Origin: Nonomuraea thailandensis
Lineage (GTDB): Bacteria > Actinomycetota > Actinomycetes > Streptosporangiales > Streptosporangiaceae
Assembly (NCBI RefSeq): GCF_024172165.1
Contig: NZ_JAMZEB010000002.1
Span: forward strand, 1,178,001-1,242,000
DNA length: 64,000 nt
Direction of reading: 5' to 3'
Shown: positions 16,162 through 23,858 of the stretch, in pieces
Numbering within the stretch: position 1 is the first letter of the stretch
Layout: every line of letters begins with the position of its first letter
Translations under genes and position numbers: made by a program
Notes under the pieces: model-generated
Database searches by the model: none
Told to the model about the DNA's origin: nothing
The model's input: the letters and a program-made list of their open reading frames with translations, nothing else

Positions 16162-16371
16162 ATGAGCAAGACACCCGATGAGCTGCCGGAAGCCGTGGGC
16201 GGGGTGAGCGGGGAGAGCGACGTGGTCGCCGAGCGCTCGGGCTCGGGCACCCCGCGCTCGCGCCGCCCGGTGCCCGCCGACCTGCCCGACGAGCAGGACG
16301 AGCCGGAGCCCGAGGAGGAGCCTGGCGAAGAGGACGACGAGATCCGCCCGGACGTGGGCCCCACCGGCTGA
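16162..16371 (+). CDS. small acidic protein, unknown function
   Basis: This 69-residue, very acidic and apparently disordered protein contains a run of Asp/Glu/Pro (residues 43-62). An AGGTGAGGGG Shine-Dalgarno lies just upstream of the ATG, which favours a real gene. There is no signal peptide, helix or known domain. It is divergent from the NUDIX gene. The last 27 nt are copied almost exactly 54 bp downstream. I do not recognise a family. Confidence 0.5.
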   Translation: MSKTPDELPEAVGGVSGESDVVAERSGSGTPRSRRPVPADLPDEQDEPEPEEEPGEEDDEIRPDVGPTG

Positions 16372-16433
16372 GGACGACCGGCACCGCCCCAGCGGCGAAG
16401 GCCGAGCGTGGGTCCCACCGGCTGAGCACGACC
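16353..16433. repeat. 27-bp direct repeat, 54 bp apart
   Basis: The stretch at 16353-16379 (beginning CGTGGG, containing CCCACCGGCTGAG) recurs at 16407-16433 with two mismatches. The first copy spans the stop codon of the small acidic gene. It looks like a local tandem duplication. Confidence 0.7.
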
Positions 16434-16463
16434 CCGGCGTGGGCACCAGCCCGGGCGCGGTGG

Positions 16464-17159
16464 TCAGGGATGCCGCCGCTGGAGCAGGGCGAGCGTCTGC
16501 TCCAGCTCCGTGCGCAGGATCTCCTCGGCCGCGGCGCCGTCGCCCCGCCGGATGGCCGCCACCAGCCCGGCATGCGTGTCGTGCCCGGTGTTGGGGTCGT
16601 GCTCGCGCAGAGCCAGCATCTCCACCAGGTCGATCAGCCGCTCCCGCAGCGCGGGCGCGAACTCGGCGAACAGGTCCGACAGCACCGGGTTGCGCGCCGC
16701 CGCCACGACCGCCGCGTGCAGCGCGATGTCGGCGTCCACGAAGGCCGCGTCGTCACCGGCCGCCGCCCGCTCGCGCCCCGCCAGCGCCGACTCCAGCGCC
16801 GCCACGTCCTCGTCGGTACGCCGCCCCGCCGCCAGCCGCGCCGCCTGGGTCTCGACGATCATGCGGACCTCGTACACGTCGGTGATGGCGGCCCGCCGCA
16901 GCCGGGCCGGCCAGTCCTCGGCCGGCTCGGTCGCGATCACGAACACCCCGGAGCCCTGCCGGGCCTGCACCAGCCCCGCCCCGGCCAGCGCCCGCAGCGC
17001 CTCCCGCACCGTCGAGCGGCCCACCCCGAGTGTCCTGGCCAGCGCGTTCTCCCCGGGCAGGCGCGTGCCCACCGGCCACTCGCCCTGCGTGATCTGCTCG
17101 CGCAGGTGCTCGGTGGCCTGCTCGACAAGGGGGCTGGGGCGGAGGGAGCCGAGCGGCAT
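16464..17159 (-). CDS. GntR-family regulator, FadR/FCD type
   Basis: This 231-residue regulator has an N-terminal GntR winged HTH (VEQATEHLREQITQGEWPVG, LARTLGVGRSTVREALRAL) and a C-terminal all-helical FCD ligand domain with the metal-site residues expected around DADIALHAAVV and HDTHAGLVAAI. FCD regulators usually sense small carboxylic acids. It is divergent from the leuA leader, and a palindrome at 17172-17186 overlaps that leader's -35 box, so control of leuA and of itself is plausible. The ATG at 17159 has GAGAGG 9 nt upstream; in-frame upstream codons were rejected. Confidence 0.88.
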   Translation of the reverse strand: MPLGSLRPSPLVEQATEHLREQITQGEWPVGTRLPGENALARTLGVGRSTVREALRALAGAGLVQARQGSGVFVIATEPAEDWPARLRRAAITDVYEVRMIVETQAARLAAGRRTDEDVAALESALAGRERAAAGDDAAFVDADIALHAAVVAAARNPVLSDLFAEFAPALRERLIDLVEMLALREHDPNTGHDTHAGLVAAIRRGDGAAAEEILRTELEQTLALLQRRHP

Positions 17160-17171
17160 GGCGAGAAACCT

Positions 17172-17186
17172 CTCAGGTTGTCTGAG
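17172..17186. promoter_or_regulatory. palindrome over leuA -35, candidate GntR operator
   Basis: CTCAG-GTTGT-CTGAG is a perfect 5-bp-arm inverted repeat. It lies 13 bp upstream of the GntR ATG and covers the proposed -35 (17178-17183) of the leuA leader promoter. Confidence 0.4.
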
Positions 17187-17207
17187 GACCTGTGTTGTGG
17201 TTAGTCT
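17178..17207 (+). promoter_or_regulatory. leuA leader promoter
   Basis: TTGTCT (17178-17183) and TAGTCT (17202-17207) are separated by 18 bp. The -10 ends 7 nt before the leader-peptide ATG, so the leader mRNA probably starts at that ATG. Confidence 0.6.
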
Positions 17208-17214
17208 ACCCGTC

Positions 17215-17262
17215 ATGACGTCGTACGGTCGCCTGCTTCTTGGCCGCCGCGGCGGGGCCTGA
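17215..17262 (+). CDS. leucine leader peptide of leuA
   Basis: This is a 15-codon reading frame, MTSYGRLLLGRRGGA then TGA, with three consecutive Leu codons (CTG CTT CTT, two of them CTT, rare in this genome). It begins 7 nt after a -10 element and ends between alternative hairpins upstream of leuA. Leu-rich leader peptides controlling leuA by attenuation are known in actinobacteria. Leucine starvation would stall the ribosome on codons 7-9. Its length and position leave little doubt that it is regulatory, though expression is untested. Confidence 0.75.
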   Translation: MTSYGRLLLGRRGGA

Positions 17263-17306
17263 CCGGACCGGCACCCCGCCGCGGTGGTCGGGGTGCCTGC
17301 CGGTCC
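17247..17306 (+). promoter_or_regulatory. leuA transcription attenuator (alternative hairpins)
   Basis: Hairpin A pairs CCGCGGCGGGG (17247-17257) with CCCCGCCGCGG (17274-17284). Hairpin B pairs GGACCGGCACCCCG (17265-17278) with CGGGGTGCCTGCCGGTCC (17289-17306), with a 4-nt bulge, then TTCC. They share 17274-17278 and exclude each other. Ribosome position on the leader peptide should decide which forms: A acting as antiterminator, B as terminator. Confidence 0.65.
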
Positions 17307-17334
17307 TTCCGTCACGACCGAGAGGGAAGAACAC

Positions 17335-19029
17335 GTGTACGACTGGAACCGGCAGCGTCCCAGCAACATGCCGTACCACCGCTACCGGCCCGCCCACGAG
17401 CGCGTCGAGGTGCCGCTGACCGGGCGCGCCTGGCCGGGGCGGCGCATCACCGAGGCTCCGCTGTGGGTGCCCGTCGACCTGCGCGACGGCAACCAGGCCC
17501 TGGCCGAGCCGATGGACCCCGAGCGCAAGCGCCGCATGTTCGAGCTGCTCGTCGGCATGGGCTTCAAGGAGATCGAGGTCGGCTACCCCTCCTCCTCCCA
17601 GCTCGACTTCGACTTCATCCGCCACCTGGCCACCCCGGGCGTCGTGCCCGAGGACGTGACCGTGGTGGTGTTCACGCCCGCCAGGCACGAACTGATCGAG
17701 CGCACCTTCGCCTCGATCGAGGGCATGTCCCGCGTGGTCGTGCACCTCTACACGGCCACCGCCCCCACCTGGCGCGACGTGGTGCTCGGCCAGGACAGGC
17801 CCGCGCTGCACGCGATGATCAGGGACGCCGCCGGGCACATCGCCCGCCTCGCCGGTGACCGCGACATCCGCTTCCAGTTCTCGCCCGAGGTGTTCAACCT
17901 CACCGAGCCGGACTACGTCCTGGAGATCTGCAACGACCTGACGGCGCTGTGGGACGCCTCGCCGGACCGGCCCGTGACCCACAACCTGCCCGCGACGGTC
18001 GAGGTGGCCACGCCCAACGTGTACGCCGACCAGATCGAGTACATGCACCGCCACCTCGACCGCAGGGACGCCGTGATCCTGTCCGTGCACCCGCACAACG
18101 ACCGCGGCACCGGCGTGGCCTGCGCCGAGCTGGCCGTGCTGGCGGGGGCGCAGCGGGTGGAGGGCTGCCTGTTCGGCAACGGCGAGCGCACCGGCAATGT
18201 GGACCTGGTGACGCTCGCGCTGAACCTGCACGCCCAGGGCGTCGATCCGATGATCGACCTGTCCGACATCGACGAGGTGCGCAGGGTCGTCGAGCACTGC
18301 AACCGCCTGCCGGTGCCCGAGCGCCACCCGTACGCGGGCGACCTGGTCTACACCGCCTTCTCCGGCACCCACCAGGACGCCATCAACAAGGGCATGGCCC
18401 ACCACGCCAAGCGGGCCGCCGACCTGGGCGTGCCGCCGGAGCAGGCGCCGTGGGAGGTGCCGTACCTGCCGATCGACCCGGCCGACGTGGGGCGCGGCTA
18501 CCAGGCGGTCATCCGCGTCAACAGCCAGTCGGGCAAGGGCGGCATCGCGTACCTGCTGCAGACCCGCTACGGCCTGGAGCTGCCCCGGCGGCTGCAGATC
18601 GACTTCTCCTCGGCCGTCCAGCGCGCCACCGACGGCAGCGGCGAGGAGATCACCGCCGAGCAGCTCTGGGAGCTCTTCCACGCCACCTACCTGGCGCCGG
18701 GGGAGATCGGCGCGCTGGCGGACTGGAGCACGGTGGAGACGGACCCGGGCGCGCACGAGTTCACCGGGACGCTGCGCAACGGCCGCCGCCTGAGCGGCAC
18801 CGGCAACGGCCCGCTGTCCGCGCTGACCGCCGCGCTCGCCGGCGACGGGATCGACGTGGACATCCTGCACTACGCCGAGCACGCCCTGGACCCGGGGAGG
18901 GGCAGCCGGGCCATCGCCTACGTCGAGGCCAGGGTGAACGGCGCCACCCGCTGGGGGGCGGCCCAGGACACCTCGGTCCTGACCGCCTCGGTGCACGCGG
19001 TGCTGGCCGCCGTCCATCGGGTGATCTGA
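17335..19029 (+). CDS. leuA: 2-isopropylmalate synthase
   Basis: This 564-residue enzyme makes the first committed step of leucine synthesis: condensation of acetyl-CoA with 2-oxoisovalerate. The HMGL-type barrel shows [13 protein letters not shown] (metal and substrate contacts), then [11 protein letters not shown] with the metal-binding His residues and [12 protein letters not shown]. The C-terminal third is the LeuA dimer/allosteric domain that binds leucine for feedback control. The GTG at 17335 is preceded by AGAGGGAAG; an upstream in-frame GTG at 17284 would overlap the attenuator and was rejected. Expression is probably controlled by the leader peptide and possibly by the divergent GntR protein. 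Confidence 0.95.
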   Translation: MYDWNRQRPSNMPYHRYRPAHERVEVPLTGRAWPGRRITEAPLWVPVDLRDGNQALAEPMDPERKRRMFELLVGMGFKEIEVGYPSSSQLDFDFIRHLATPGVVPEDVTVVVFTPARHELIERTFASIEGMSRVVVHLYTATAPTWRDVVLGQDRPALHAMIRDAAGHIARLAGDRDIRFQFSPEVFNLTEPDYVLEICNDLTALWDASPDRPVTHNLPATVEVATPNVYADQIEYMHRHLDRRDAVILSVHPHNDRGTGVACAELAVLAGAQRVEGCLFGNGERTGNVDLVTLALNLHAQGVDPMIDLSDIDEVRRVVEHCNRLPVPERHPYAGDLVYTAFSGTHQDAINKGMAHHAKRAADLGVPPEQAPWEVPYLPIDPADVGRGYQAVIRVNSQSGKGGIAYLLQTRYGLELPRRLQIDFSSAVQRATDGSGEEITAEQLWELFHATYLAPGEIGALADWSTVETDPGAHEFTGTLRNGRRLSGTGNGPLSALTAALAGDGIDVDILHYAEHALDPGRGSRAIAYVEARVNGATRWGAAQDTSVLTASVHAVLAAVHRVI

Positions 19030-19044
19030 TCTACGATCGTCGTC

Positions 19045-19551
19045 ATGTTCGAAGCGGGTGCGGTGCTGGACGTGCTGGAGACGCTGGGGAAGGCGGGCTG
19101 CCAGGTCTGGGTCGCCGGCGGCTGGGGCATCGACGCCCTCGTCGGCCGCGTCACCAGAGAGCACGGCGACCTCGACCTGCTGCACCGCGTGGAGCAGGAG
19201 CCGATCGTGGTCGCCGCCCTGGAGTCGCTGGGATACGCCGAGCGCACGGAGGGCGTCGTGCCGGGGCGGCCCGCCCGCTTCGTCATGACCGGGCCGGAAG
19301 GGCGCGAGCTGGACCTGCACCCGCTGCACTTCGCGCCCGACGGCTCCGCGCTCCAGCGGCTCGACGACGACGGCGGCGCCTTCACCTATCCGGCCGGGGT
19401 CTTCGTCACCGGTGAGATCGGCGGGGTGCGGGTGCCGTGCCTGTCAGCGGCCCAGCAGGTGAGCTTCCACCAGGGTTACGCCCCGAGGGAGCGCGACCTG
19501 CTGGACATGGCGGCTCTGCGCGAGGCGTACGGGATCGCCACTCACTTCTGA
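19045..19551 (+). CDS. nucleotidyltransferase, aminoglycoside/lincosamide-type fold
   Basis: This 168-residue protein carries GGWGIDALVGR followed by HGDLDL, the metal-binding nucleotidyltransferase core seen in ANT(2'') aminoglycoside and Lnu lincosamide adenylyltransferases. A further acidic position, LDLHPLHF, follows the sheet. Chromosomal homologues are common in actinomycetes and most are not proven resistance genes. It starts 15 nt after leuA but has its own weak start context. The last 10 nt overlap the end of pyrF on the other strand. Confidence 0.72.
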   Translation: MFEAGAVLDVLETLGKAGCQVWVAGGWGIDALVGRVTREHGDLDLLHRVEQEPIVVAALESLGYAERTEGVVPGRPARFVMTGPEGRELDLHPLHFAPDGSALQRLDDDGGAFTYPAGVFVTGEIGGVRVPCLSAAQQVSFHQGYAPRERDLLDMAALREAYGIATHF

Positions 19552-20363
19552 GCGGCGGCGCCTGACAGGTGGGCGGCGCACTCGTCGCGGTAGCGCAGCG
19601 TGCGGGAGCGCACCTGCTTCGGGTCGGCCAGCACGGCCCGCGACACCGACGGCACGACCGCGTGGCGCACGGGCCCGAACAGCCGCGCCACGTCGGCCGG
19701 AGTGGCCCCCTGCGCGCCCAGCCCGGGCGCCAGGATGGGCCCGTTGAGGTCGTCCAGCGAGTGCTCGAGCGCGGGCAGCGTGGCGCCCATCACGACGCCG
19801 ACGGGCCCGAAGGGCGCGTGCCCCGCGTTCGCCGCGGCGGCTCCGGCCAGCACCTGGCCGGCCACGGGCCGCTGCAGCCCGGCCGCCTCCGGGTTGGACG
19901 TGCGGGCCAGCACGAACACGCCCGCGTCGTTGGCCATCGCCGAGGTGATCGCCCCCTCCAGCGACCCGAACCCCAGGTAGGGGCTGAGCGTCACGGCGTC
20001 GGCGGCCAGCGGGCTGCCCTTGTCGAGGTACGCCTCGGCGTAGGCGGCCATCGTGCTGTCGATGTCGCCCCGCTTGACGTCGAGCAGCACCAGCGTGCCC
20101 ACCTCGCGCAGGTCGGCGATGGTGCGTTCCAGGACGGCGATGCCGCGGCTGCCCCAACGCTCGAAGAAGGCCGACTGCGGCTTGACCACGGCCGCGACGT
20201 CGGCCACCGCCTCGACCACCGTGCGGCAGAACCGCTCCAGCGCGGCGGGGGAGTCGTCGAGCCCCCAGGTGTGCAGCAGGGCCGGGCTCGGGTCGATGCC
20301 CACACAGAGCGGCCCGCACGCGTCGAGCCTGGCTCGCAGGCGACTCCCGAACGACTCGTTCAT
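19542..20363 (-). CDS. pyrF: orotidine 5'-phosphate decarboxylase, long form
   Basis: This 273-residue enzyme converts orotidine 5'-phosphate to UMP, the last step of pyrimidine synthesis. It is the long (type 2) form: CVGIDPS at residue 20, AVVKPQSAFFERWG, and the catalytic Lys-Asp centre in LLDVKRGDIDST. In many actinobacteria pyrF closes the pyr operon next to the integration host factor gene; here neither pyr genes nor IHF adjoin it. The ATG at 20363 lies just before the conserved N-terminus, with GGGAGCGCTGAG upstream. Confidence 0.93.
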   Translation of the reverse strand: MNESFGSRLRARLDACGPLCVGIDPSPALLHTWGLDDSPAALERFCRTVVEAVADVAAVVKPQSAFFERWGSRGIAVLERTIADLREVGTLVLLDVKRGDIDSTMAAYAEAYLDKGSPLAADAVTLSPYLGFGSLEGAITSAMANDAGVFVLARTSNPEAAGLQRPVAGQVLAGAAAANAGHAPFGPVGVVMGATLPALEHSLDDLNGPILAPGLGAQGATPADVARLFGPVRHAVVPSVSRAVLADPKQVRSRTLRYRDECAAHLSGAAAQK

Positions 20364-20480
20364 CTCAGCGCTCCCGTGGGCGAAAGGTCCTCCGGCGACG
20401 ATATGGTACGCGAGCCGCCGTTGCCTAACCGGTGCCTCACGGAGTCTTCCACGAGTGGCCCTGGGGGTAGATGAGCAGAC

Positions 20481-20957
20481 ATGTACGAGATCGCCCACCG
20501 CGTGCTGGCGCTGCACACCGATCCGCCACGGGACGTCGTGGTCACGGTCGGCGTGCCCTACGAGGAACCCACGGGCGAGTGGTCGTGCCCGTACCGGATC
20601 GACGGGCTCGACGGATGGGAGCACGAGCGGAAGGTCTCCGGGCTCGACTCGCTGCAGGCGGTCGAGCTGGCGATGATCACGGTCAGGGCGGCGGTGACCG
20701 GCTCGCACGAGGCCAGGGAGGGCCTGCTGGCCTGGGACGAGGAGCAGGCGGGCCGGCGGCCACGGACGGTGTACGTGAGCGTGGACCTCGCGCGGAACCT
20801 GGCCTACATCGCGATGAAGCACGAGATCGTGCCGGGCGAGGCGAGGCGCCAGGTCGTGGCGGAGGACATCGTCCTCGACTACGGCGACGCCGGGCAGCTC
20901 CTGGGCCTGGAGCTCACGGACGCGGCCACGCTCCTGCCCGCGGAGCTGCGCATCTGA
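20481..20957 (+). CDS. conserved hypothetical, DUF2283-like C-terminus
   Basis: This 158-residue protein has an N-terminal half (VVVTVGVPYEEPTGEWSCPY, then KVSGLDSLQAVELAMITV) resembling the DUF6968 family of actinomycete hypotheticals. Its C-terminal half (LARNLAYIAM, DIVLDYGDAGQLLGLEL) looks like DUF2283, a small beta-rich domain of unknown role. It is soluble and cytoplasmic with no catalytic motif I recognise. It stands alone between pyrF (divergent) and a membrane protein (convergent). Confidence 0.65.
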   Translation: MYEIAHRVLALHTDPPRDVVVTVGVPYEEPTGEWSCPYRIDGLDGWEHERKVSGLDSLQAVELAMITVRAAVTGSHEAREGLLAWDEEQAGRRPRTVYVSVDLARNLAYIAMKHEIVPGEARRQVVAEDIVLDYGDAGQLLGLELTDAATLLPAELRI

Positions 20958-20967
20958 CCGGTCCCGC

Positions 20968-21327
20968 TTACCGGGACAGCAGCCAGCGCCAGCGCGGCAG
21001 CTCCATCACCACCGTCACCACGCCCAGCACGGAGACCAGCGCGGCGGCGAACGCGTGCCAGGCCACCCACGCCGCCGCCACCGCGGCCACGACGTGCAGG
21101 GCGACCAGCAGGATCGTCACGAAGCCCGGCACGGCGACGATCACGTGACGCTTGTCGCCCGGGGTGGAGAAGAGCGTGGGCAGCCCGATCAGCACGATCA
21201 CCGACAGCACGGCCAGCGGCACGGAGGACGAGGCCAGCGCCCACGGCGTCGCGACCCACGCGACCAGCTCGGTGGCGAACCGGAAGGCGGAGGCGACCCG
21301 GTCGTCCGGGCGTGGGCTGGAAGGCAC
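20968..21327 (-). CDS. YrdB/DUF2568-like small membrane protein
   Basis: This 119-residue protein has about four membrane helices (ELVAWVATPWALAS, VPLAVLSVIVLIGLP, VTILLVALHVVAAVAAAWVAW, and a final helix). The RFATELVAW start and LFSTPGDK loop fit the YrdB (DUF2568) family, whose function is unknown. A hairpin GTCCCG/CGGGAC spans its stop codon and could terminate both convergent genes. The start is the GTG at 21327; the spacer to the divergent HAD gene is 62 bp. Confidence 0.65.
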   Translation of the reverse strand: MPSSPRPDDRVASAFRFATELVAWVATPWALASSSVPLAVLSVIVLIGLPTLFSTPGDKRHVIVAVPGFVTILLVALHVVAAVAAAWVAWHAFAAALVSVLGVVTVVMELPRWRWLLSR

Positions 21328-21389
21328 GCGCGTACCCTATCGCGCACCTCCTGAGTGATTCATCCACATAAGTCGCAATAATCGCTCCT

Positions 21390-22199
21390 GTGAGCACCGG
21401 AACCTTCCCCCGCATCGTGGCCACCGACCTCGACGGCACCCTCCTCACCACCGCGGGCACCGTCACCGCCCGCACCAGGCAGGCGCTCCAGGCGGCCCGC
21501 GCGGCCGGCGCCGAGATCGTCCTCGTCACCGCCAGGGCGCCGCGCGGCGTCGTCGAGATCGCCCGGCAGGCCGGCGTGACCGGCACCGCCATCTGCAGCA
21601 ACGGCGCCATCGTGTACGACGTCGCGACCGACGAGATCACCGCCAGCAGCCCTCTCGCCCCCGGGACGGCCCGCGAGGTCATCCAGGCCCTGACCCAGGC
21701 GCTGCCCGGCGTCGGCCTGGCCGTCGAGACCGGCAGGAACGTGCTGGCCGAGGCCGCCTACACGCGGCGGGTCGAACACGACCTGGCGTCCTACCTGGAG
21801 GTGGAGTCGGTCTTCGACGGGGACAGGCCGATCGTCAAGCTGCTGGCCCTGTCGTCCGCGCACACGGCGGACGAGATGTACGCGGCCGTGGCGGGGGCCG
21901 TCGGCGACCTGGCGGAGATCACGTACTCGGGGATGGAGGGCATCCTGGAGATCAGTGCCGCCGGGGTGACCAAGGCCGTCACGCTGGACCGGCTCTGCGC
22001 GGAGCGGGGGGTGACGTCGGGGGACGTGGTGGCGTTCGGCGACATGCCCAACGACCTGGCGGTGCTGCTCTACGCGGGAGCCGGTTACGCGATGGCCAAC
22101 GCCCATCCGGCGGTGCTGGCGGCGGCCGGGCACCGGACGCTGTCCAACGACGAGGACGGCGTGGCCGTGGTGCTGGAGAACCTCCTGGCCGGCCGCTGA
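21390..22199 (+). CDS. HAD-family hydrolase, Cof type
   Basis: This 269-residue member of the Cof/IIB branch of HAD phosphatases shows the nucleophile motif DLDGTLL near residue 13, motif II VTAR, a conserved Lys in TKAVTLDRL and the C-terminal metal motif GDMPNDLAVL. It dephosphorylates small sugar or nucleotide phosphates in the cytoplasm; the specific substrate cannot be read. The GTG at 21390 lies 7 nt after AATAAT, another leaderless-type arrangement, and has no Shine-Dalgarno sequence. Confidence 0.88.
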   Translation: MSTGTFPRIVATDLDGTLLTTAGTVTARTRQALQAARAAGAEIVLVTARAPRGVVEIARQAGVTGTAICSNGAIVYDVATDEITASSPLAPGTAREVIQALTQALPGVGLAVETGRNVLAEAAYTRRVEHDLASYLEVESVFDGDRPIVKLLALSSAHTADEMYAAVAGAVGDLAEITYSGMEGILEISAAGVTKAVTLDRLCAERGVTSGDVVAFGDMPNDLAVLLYAGAGYAMANAHPAVLAAAGHRTLSNDEDGVAVVLENLLAGR

Positions 22200-22200
22200 G

Positions 22201-22259
22201 CCCGCCCGGCCGCCCGCCCGGCCGCCCGGCTGGCCGCCCGGCTGGGCGCCCGGGCGGGG
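22201..22259. repeat. G/C-only low-complexity repeat
   Basis: Repeats of CCCGCCCGGC, CGCCCGGCTGGC and similar units follow the HAD stop and continue loosely (TGCCTGCC, TTGGTCCCCGCC) to about 22350. They could fold into strong hairpins and stop transcription, but no defined terminator can be picked out. Confidence 0.5.
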
Positions 22260-22353
22260 ACCCGCTTCGGGGCTCGCGTCGGTGCCTGCCGTGGTGCCTG
22301 CCTTGGTCCCCGCCTTGGTGCCCGCCCACCCCCGCGGGCGGGCACGGGCGGGC

Positions 22354-22617
22354 TCACGCGTCGTCGTCCGACACGCGGGAGGCGCCCTGGCAGGTGGCGG
22401 GGGACTTGCTGAGCAGCGGGACCACCCCGCCGCAGGTGCTCAACGGCAGCGAGACGGGCTCGACGATCTCGTCATTGAAGATGATCACATCGCCGATCAG
22501 CGGCGCCGGGCCCGCCTTCGCGCCGCCGCCGTCGTCGGCGGCGTACGCGCCCGTGCAGCAGAGCAGCGCCAGTGCGACGGCCCCGAGCCCCGCCGCGGCG
22601 GCGCTTCTCACCCCCAT
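22354..22617 (-). CDS. small secreted protein A
   Basis: This 87-residue protein has a clear signal peptide (MGVRSAAAAGLGAVALALLC, then CTGAYA before the cleavage site). The mature part of about 60 residues is acidic-ended, contains two Cys residues and reads PLIGDVIIFNDEIVEPVSLP near its start. GGAGG lies 5 nt before the ATG at 22617; longer in-frame starts upstream lack this. It is the last gene of a minus-strand group with the UPF0114 protein and two more tiny exported proteins. I recognise no family; a cell-surface or developmental role is only a guess. Confidence 0.65.
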   Translation of the reverse strand: MGVRSAAAAGLGAVALALLCCTGAYAADDGGGAKAGPAPLIGDVIIFNDEIVEPVSLPLSTCGGVVPLLSKSPATCQGASRVSDDDA

Positions 22618-22660
22618 CCGGGCCTCCGGCCGTGGCGGCGCCACGCGCCGCATCGACCGC

Positions 22661-23281
22661 CTAGGCGGCCATCCGCTCCGGCTGCAACTGCCCTGGCCGC
22701 TCCGCACCGCCCGTGCCTTGCTGGGGACGGCCACCCTCCATGATGCGATCGATCGCGGCGAGCGCCAGCGCCGAGACGACGAAGGTCAGGTGGATGAGGG
22801 TTTTCCATATCAGCTCTCTGTCGGTGATGGTGGGCCTGGCCGCGTTGATGAAGATCTGGAGCAGGTGGATGGAGGAGATGCCGATGATCGCCATGGCCAG
22901 CTTGACCTTCAGCACGTTCGCGTTCACGTGGGAGAGCCACTGCGGCTGGTCGGGATGGCCCTCGATGCGCAGCCGCGAGACGAACGTCTCGTAGCCGCCG
23001 ATGATGACCATGATGAGCAGGTTGGAGATCATCACCACGTCGACGAGACCGAGGACGATCAGCATGACGGTCGTCTCCGGCGGATGCCCGCCGAAGCCGA
23101 GGTGGGCCAGGTGCAGCAGCTCCGCCAGGAAGCGCCACACGTACACGACCTGAGCGACGATCAGCCCCAGATACAGCGGCACCTGGATCCAGCGGCTGAG
23201 GAACATGACATAGCCGACGCGCCCCAGCATCGTCCGTGGCCCGGCCGGCGAGTCGGCCACGGACAGCTGCGCGAGTCGCAC
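22661..23281 (-). CDS. UPF0114/YqhA-like membrane protein
   Basis: This 206-residue integral membrane protein of the UPF0114 (TIGR00645) family has RVGYVMFLSRWIQVPLYLGL as first helix, DVVMISNLLIMVIIGGYETF, and ISSIHLLQIFI plus HLTFVVSALALAAIDRI as later helices; these match the order in E. coli YqhA. Function is unknown. The GTG at 23281 shares a G with the stop of the preceding tiny gene (TAGTG), implying coupling; an internal ATG at 23230 is the alternative start. The C-terminal 25 residues are polar and cytoplasmic-looking. Confidence 0.82.
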   Translation of the reverse strand: MRLAQLSVADSPAGPRTMLGRVGYVMFLSRWIQVPLYLGLIVAQVVYVWRFLAELLHLAHLGFGGHPPETTVMLIVLGLVDVVMISNLLIMVIIGGYETFVSRLRIEGHPDQPQWLSHVNANVLKVKLAMAIIGISSIHLLQIFINAARPTITDRELIWKTLIHLTFVVSALALAAIDRIMEGGRPQQGTGGAERPGQLQPERMAA

Positions 23282-23427
23282 TACGACGTCAGAAGATTCA
23301 CGTGCTGGACCATGGTCTCCACGTTGACGAGCGGCGGACCGCCCGAGCCGAGACTGTCGAGATGGAGTGGTGGCGCGCCGCCGGCCAACGCCAGGGCGGC
23401 GATGGCTGCCAGGACTCGGACCTTCAA
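23281..23427 (-). CDS. very small secreted peptide B
   Basis: This 48-residue precursor starts at a TTG with AAGGAG 5 nt upstream. A hydrophobic leader (VRVLAAIAALALAGGA) is followed by a mature peptide of about 28 residues rich in Leu, Val, Gly and Pro and ending VETMVQHVNLLTS. Its stop overlaps the UPF0114 GTG by one base. There is no known domain. The strong Shine-Dalgarno and coupling support a real gene despite its size. Confidence 0.55.
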   Translation of the reverse strand: MKVRVLAAIAALALAGGAPPLHLDSLGSGGPPLVNVETMVQHVNLLTS

Positions 23428-23464
23428 CGGAACTCCTTGCTGCTGCTCTTCGGTTGCTGGGACG

Positions 23465-23489
23465 GGGCGGCGCGCCGATCGCGCCGCCC
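23465..23489 (-). terminator. hairpin between the small secreted genes
   Basis: GGGCGGCGCG and CGCGCCGCCC form a perfect 10-bp stem with a 5-nt loop, lying between secreted protein C and peptide B. With no U run it could be an attenuator or an mRNA-processing or stability element that lowers downstream expression. Confidence 0.45.
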
Positions 23490-23547
23490 GCACCGGTGGT
23501 TCCGGTCGTCGAGGGGTGGTCCTACGCCGGTGGTCTCTGCCCGGCGG

Positions 23548-23757
23548 TCAGGGTGCCAGGCAGTTCACCCCGGGCACCTCGGCCGGCACGCCGGGAGCGG
23601 TCGGATCGACGAGATGGGTCACCTCGCCGACGGAGCCGGTGAGGCACTCCGTGACCATCATCGGATCGACGACGGCGTGCGCGGCGGGCGCGGCGAGCAG
23701 CGTCAGCGCGCCCGCGATGACGGCGGCGCCGGCGATCCTGCGGGGAGTGAAGAGCAT
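23548..23757 (-). CDS. small secreted protein C
   Basis: This 69-residue precursor has a textbook signal peptide (basic start, IAGAAVIAGALTLLAAPAAHA cleavage region, abbreviated core GAAVIAGALTLL) and a mature part of about 40 residues with two Cys 27 residues apart that could form a disulphide. AGGAGG lies 5 nt before the ATG. It heads the minus-strand group containing peptide B, the UPF0114 protein and secreted protein A. I recognise no family; it lacks the conserved chaplin motif. Confidence 0.65.
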   Translation of the reverse strand: MLFTPRRIAGAAVIAGALTLLAAPAAHAVVDPMMVTECLTGSVGEVTHLVDPTAPGVPAEVPGVNCLAP

Positions 23758-23858
23758 GGAACCTCCTGGGTGACGGTAATGAACAACCCTCGACTAGCTA
23801 CCCAGGGTAGTGATTCGGTAACACTCGGTTTATGTAAAGTGTTGCATGCGCTTGACAT

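Noticed and set aside
17284..17334. Longer leuA starting at GTG 17284
   Set aside because: The extra 17 codons overlap the attenuator stem and lack a Shine-Dalgarno sequence; GTG 17335 has a strong one.
19045..19551. Proven aminoglycoside resistance gene
   Set aside because: Only the nucleotidyltransferase core motifs are visible. Chromosomal homologues of this type often have no resistance role.
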